NCBI GenBank assembly: GCA_947178685.1
Contig: CAMWZE010000049.1
Coordinates: 1-8,535 of the forward strand
DNA: 8,535 bases
Source of the DNA: an uncultured Porphyromonadaceae bacterium
Lineage (GTDB): Bacteria > Bacteroidota > Bacteroidia > Bacteroidales > Muribaculaceae
Direction: 5' to 3'
The position numbers and the translations under genes were made by a program. Of the stretch, positions 6,387 to 8,535 are shown one piece after another. The notes under the pieces are model-generated. The model was not told where the DNA came from. It did no database searches and saw nothing but the letters and a program-made list of their open reading frames with translations. Position 1 is the first letter of the stretch. Each line of letters starts with the position of its first letter.

Positions 6387-6480
6387 GATTGTTGAGTTTT
6401 ATAGGTTTTATAAGTTGAGTTTATCGGGTTATAAAATATTTGATTCACATTAATCGGGAAACGATATCTTATCCGCTTGA
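6387..6480 (-). promoter_or_regulatory. galK 5' leader with short direct repeats
   Basis: The predicted transcript has a leader of about 90 nt, rather long for a simple operon. It is A/T-rich and contains paired motifs (plus-strand coordinates): GTTGAGTTT at 6391-6399 and 6414-6422, GTTTTATA at 6396-6403 and 6405-6412, and ATCGGG at 6423-6428 and 6453-6458. I could not fold these into a known riboswitch or a terminator/antiterminator pair. They could be translation-control or regulator sites, or low-complexity noise. Confidence 0.3.
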
Positions 6481-6511
6481 CAAAAGTAATGAAAAAAATG
6501 AAGTGAAGCAA
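6481..6511 (-). promoter_or_regulatory. galK promoter, Bacteroidota type
   Basis: On the minus strand the -7 box reads TACTTTTG (plus 6481-6488), a perfect TAnnTTTG. A TTG for the -33 element (plus 6509-6511, within ATTGCTTC) lies about 25 bases upstream, centre to centre, which is the expected spacing. The start site should be near 6474-6477, giving a leader of roughly 90 nt before galK. Confidence 0.65.
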
Positions 6512-6534
6512 TAGCAAATGTGTAGAGTGGCGTA

Positions 6535-6568
6535 AAAATACCTATAATTGACCTATTCATGGTATTTT
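6535..6568. promoter_or_regulatory. Dyad AAAATACC-N18-GGTATTTT, possible galK operator
   Basis: AAAATACC (6535-6542) and GGTATTTT (6561-6568) are perfect reverse complements with an 18-nt spacer. They sit about 24 bases upstream of the galK -33 element and more than 110 bases from the channel promoter. This placement suits an activator binding site for galKM. It is inferred from symmetry and position only. Confidence 0.35.
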
Positions 6569-6581
6569 CCATAATATCATG

Positions 6582-6664
6582 ACAGAAGTTTGTCGTCCGG
6601 CTCCCGGGAGGGTGGAGAGGAGAAAAGCGGTTTCATTTCTCCCGGATATGACAATCATTTCTGT
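6582..6664. repeat. Compound dyad upstream of the channel promoter
   Basis: Two nested blocks are inversely repeated. ACAGAAGTTTGTC (6582-6594) matches GACAATCATTTCTGT (6650-6664) in reverse complement with one mismatch and a 2-nt gap. Inside them, CCGGGAG (6604-6610) matches CTCCCGG (6639-6645) exactly. The left inner block is also half of the 10-bp palindrome CTCCCGGGAG (6601-6610). The structure ends 17 bases before the -7 box at 6682, so it could bind a regulator of the channel gene or of both directions. Confidence 0.35.
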
Positions 6665-6681
6665 GGTTTGGAGTTTTTTTG

Positions 6682-6689
6682 TATTTTTG
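6682..6689 (+). promoter_or_regulatory. Promoter -7 box for the mechanosensitive channel gene
   Basis: TATTTTTG is a perfect Bacteroidota TAnnTTTG box, placed 70 bases before the ATG. The -33 element is weak: TTTCTG at 6658-6663 is at about the right distance, while the TTTG at 6667-6670 is too close. Transcription would start near 6693-6696, giving a leader of about 65 nt. Confidence 0.55.
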
Positions 6690-6759
6690 TGGCCGGGAAT
6701 GGAGTTTTGTTCCGAAATCAACCTTAAGTGGGTTAAATTTCTAAATTTAGAATAGATTC

Positions 6760-8535
6760 ATGAGACGTATTGTCGTTTGCTTATTGTTGGCTATCTCTGT
6801 CATATGGCCTGCCGTCGGGGCTCACGCACAGTTGATCCGGAAGGCCGGAGAGTTGGTGCAGAATGTGTTTGACGCTACGCGCGGCGACAGTGCCGTCACC
6901 TCGGTGGAAACCGATGCCGGGGAATTGCGCCGGCATGATTCCTTGCGTATGGAGGAATTGGAACAACGCATGAAGGAGATGCAGCTCAACGAGATGCTTC
7001 TTCGCGCGCAGCTTGAAGATGTGCTCAACCATAACCAACGTGCCGACTCTTTGAAAACGGCTCTTCAAAAGCAGCGGATAGATTCTTTGCGTAATGTCAC
7101 CACGGGGGTGCCGGTGGTGGTGGGAAGCGACACGTTGCTCACTGTGTATGCTTCGCGAGGAGGATATTCCGCCCGCGATCGCGCCGACATGATTACGGAG
7201 GCTCTCATAAAAATTGGTAAGGATAGAAGACTCACCCGCGACTCCCTTTATCTGCTCGACAATGAGACGTTTATCGACATAATGTATGGTGATAAGGTGC
7301 TGATGAGCGTGACCGAGCAGGATGCCCTATGGTATGGCAAGACGCGTAGGGAGCTCGCTTCGGTCTATCTCCCTTTGCTGGAAGCTAAGATCAAATATCT
7401 TAAAAACGAAAACAGTTTCTGGCAGATTATGCGCAGAGCCGGCATCTTCGTGCTGATAATAGCGGCGTTATGCGTGATTTTCAAATTTATAAACACCCTT
7501 TTCCGTAAGCTGCGGCGCCATATAATACGTTTTCGTCAGCAGCGGCTGAAGCCGGTGGTGATCAGAGACTATGAATTGCTCAACACAAAGCGTCTCTGTC
7601 GCATCCTTCTGTTGATAAGCAACCTGTTGCGCTATATTGTGTTGCTCACGCTTCTCATCCTCACGGTGCCGGTGCTTTTCTCCATATTCCCGCAGACGGA
7701 GAAACTGGCTTTTCAGATACTGCACTATATTCTCGATCCGGTGAAGATGGTGGCCAAGTCGATTGTGGAGTATATTCCCAATCTTTTTATCATCCTGGTG
7801 ATATGGTATTGTGTCAAATATATCATAAGGGGTTTGCGCTATATCATGAAAGAGATTGAAGATGAGAAACTGAAGATTTCCGGCTTCTATCCCGACTGGG
7901 CCCAGCCTACGTTCAACATAATCCGCTTTCTGCTCTATGCCTTTATGATAGCCATGATCTATCCTTATCTGCCGGGGTCGGAGTCAGGAGTGTTCCAGGG
8001 GATCTCCGTGTTTGTGGGTCTTATAGTGTCGCTCGGTTCAAGCACGGTGATCTCCAACTTCATAGCAGGATTCGTGATCACTTACATGCGTCCGTTCAAG
8101 ATGGGCGACTTTATAAAGGTGAACGAGACTACGGGTAACGTGATAGAACGAACTCCCTTCATAACCCGACTGCGCACGATAAAGAATGAGGTAGTCACAA
8201 TTCCCAACTCCTTCATAATGACATCGGATACGGTAAATTACAGCGCGTCGGCACGTCAGTATGGACTCATCATCCACACGATGATGACCATGGGGTATGA
8301 GACTCCCTGGAGAAAGGTGCATCAGTTGCTGATCGACGCGGCTCTCGCCACTCCGGGAGTGCTCGAGCATCCTATCCCTTTTGTGCTTGAGACAGAGCTC
8401 AACGACAACTATATGTGTTATCAGCTTAACGCTTATATAAAGAATGCCGATGATATGCCTCAGATAAAATCTGATATGCTTGAGCACATTCAGGATTATT
8501 TTCATGAGGCCGGCATTGAGCTTGTGGCTCCGCAT
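6760..8535 (+). CDS. MscS-family mechanosensitive ion channel with N-terminal periplasmic domain (3' end missing)
   Basis: The frame stays open from the ATG at 6760 to the window edge, 592 codons, so the C-terminus is missing. Residues 1-23 are a signal peptide (CLLLAISVIWPAVGAHA, then Q). About 55-110 is charged and heptad-like, a likely periplasmic coiled coil; a mixed domain follows to about 220. Hydrophobic helices lie near 228-248, 282-310, 338-358, 386-404 and 410-440. The last is the MscS pore helix and runs into the hallmark segment with GLIVSLGSSTVISNFIAG (420-437) and RPFKMGDFIKV (444-454). The beta domain follows (TRLRTIKNEVVTIPNSF, 469-485) and then the alpha/beta C-terminal domain. 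Such channels open under membrane tension to release solutes on osmotic downshock. The start follows A/T-rich DNA without Shine-Dalgarno, 70 bases after a promoter box. Confidence 0.93.
   Translation, partial: MRRIVVCLLLAISVIWPAVGAHAQLIRKAGELVQNVFDATRGDSAVTSVETDAGELRRHDSLRMEELEQRMKEMQLNEMLLRAQLEDVLNHNQRADSLKTALQKQRIDSLRNVTTGVPVVVGSDTLLTVYASRGGYSARDRADMITEALIKIGKDRRLTRDSLYLLDNETFIDIMYGDKVLMSVTEQDALWYGKTRRELASVYLPLLEAKIKYLKNENSFWQIMRRAGIFVLIIAALCVIFKFINTLFRKLRRHIIRFRQQRLKPVVIRDYELLNTKRLCRILLLISNLLRYIVLLTLLILTVPVLFSIFPQTEKLAFQILHYILDPVKMVAKSIVEYIPNLFIILVIWYCVKYIIRGLRYIMKEIEDEKLKISGFYPDWAQPTFNIIRFLLYAFMIAMIYPYLPGSESGVFQGISVFVGLIVSLGSSTVISNFIAGFVITYMRPFKMGDFIKVNETTGNVIERTPFITRLRTIKNEVVTIPNSFIMTSDTVNYSASARQYGLIIHTMMTMGYETPWRKVHQLLIDAALATPGVLEHPIPFVLETELNDNYMCYQLNAYIKNADDMPQIKSDMLEHIQDYFHEAGIELVAPH

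Noticed and set aside
8038..8535. A 165-codon minus-strand frame at the right edge, and other minus-strand frames in 6781-7725
   Set aside because: They are opposite the mechanosensitive channel gene, whose signal peptide and MscS hallmark segment fix the real strand and frame.

Overview
The window looks like ordinary chromosomal DNA from a Bacteroidota bacterium of the order Bacteroidales, possibly a gut family such as Muribaculaceae; the family-level guess is weak. Support comes from three things: promoter boxes of the Bacteroidota type (TAnnTTTG with an upstream TTG) ahead of galK and the channel gene, start codons without a Shine-Dalgarno sequence, and a secG-hypothetical-lptE-sigma54 activator cluster as I recall it from Bacteroides genomes. 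I see no transposase, CRISPR array, tRNA, rRNA or phage gene.

Left edge (1-307): the last 26 codons of a plus-strand gene, probably an AAA-ATPase/PD-(D/E)XK family protein, run towards secG. The two are separated by a perfect 25-bp-arm inverted repeat that probably ends transcription from both sides.

Minus-strand envelope cluster (308-3941), read right to left: an HPFG-type lysophospholipid acyltransferase, a sigma54-dependent activator without a sensor domain, an LptE-like lipoprotein (start codon overlapping the activator's stop), a conserved hypothetical protein, and SecG. Gaps are 58, -4, 58 and 21 nt, so they may be one transcription unit concerned with membrane lipid, LPS export and protein secretion.

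Minus-strand galactose pair (4164-6386): galK followed 12 nt later by galM, which together feed galactose into the Leloir pathway. A promoter and a leader of about 90 nt precede galK. The galM-acyltransferase gap holds three consecutive inverted repeats.

The divergent spacer (6387-6759) carries promoters in both directions plus two dyad structures. The plus-strand gene at 6760 encodes an MscS-family mechanosensitive channel with a secreted N-terminal domain; it runs off the window end after 592 codons.

I found no convincing new biological system. The items most worth a second look are the non-coding structures: the 25-bp inverted repeat, the three hairpins after galM, the dyads in the divergent spacer, and a promoter-like box sitting almost on the acyltransferase start codon.
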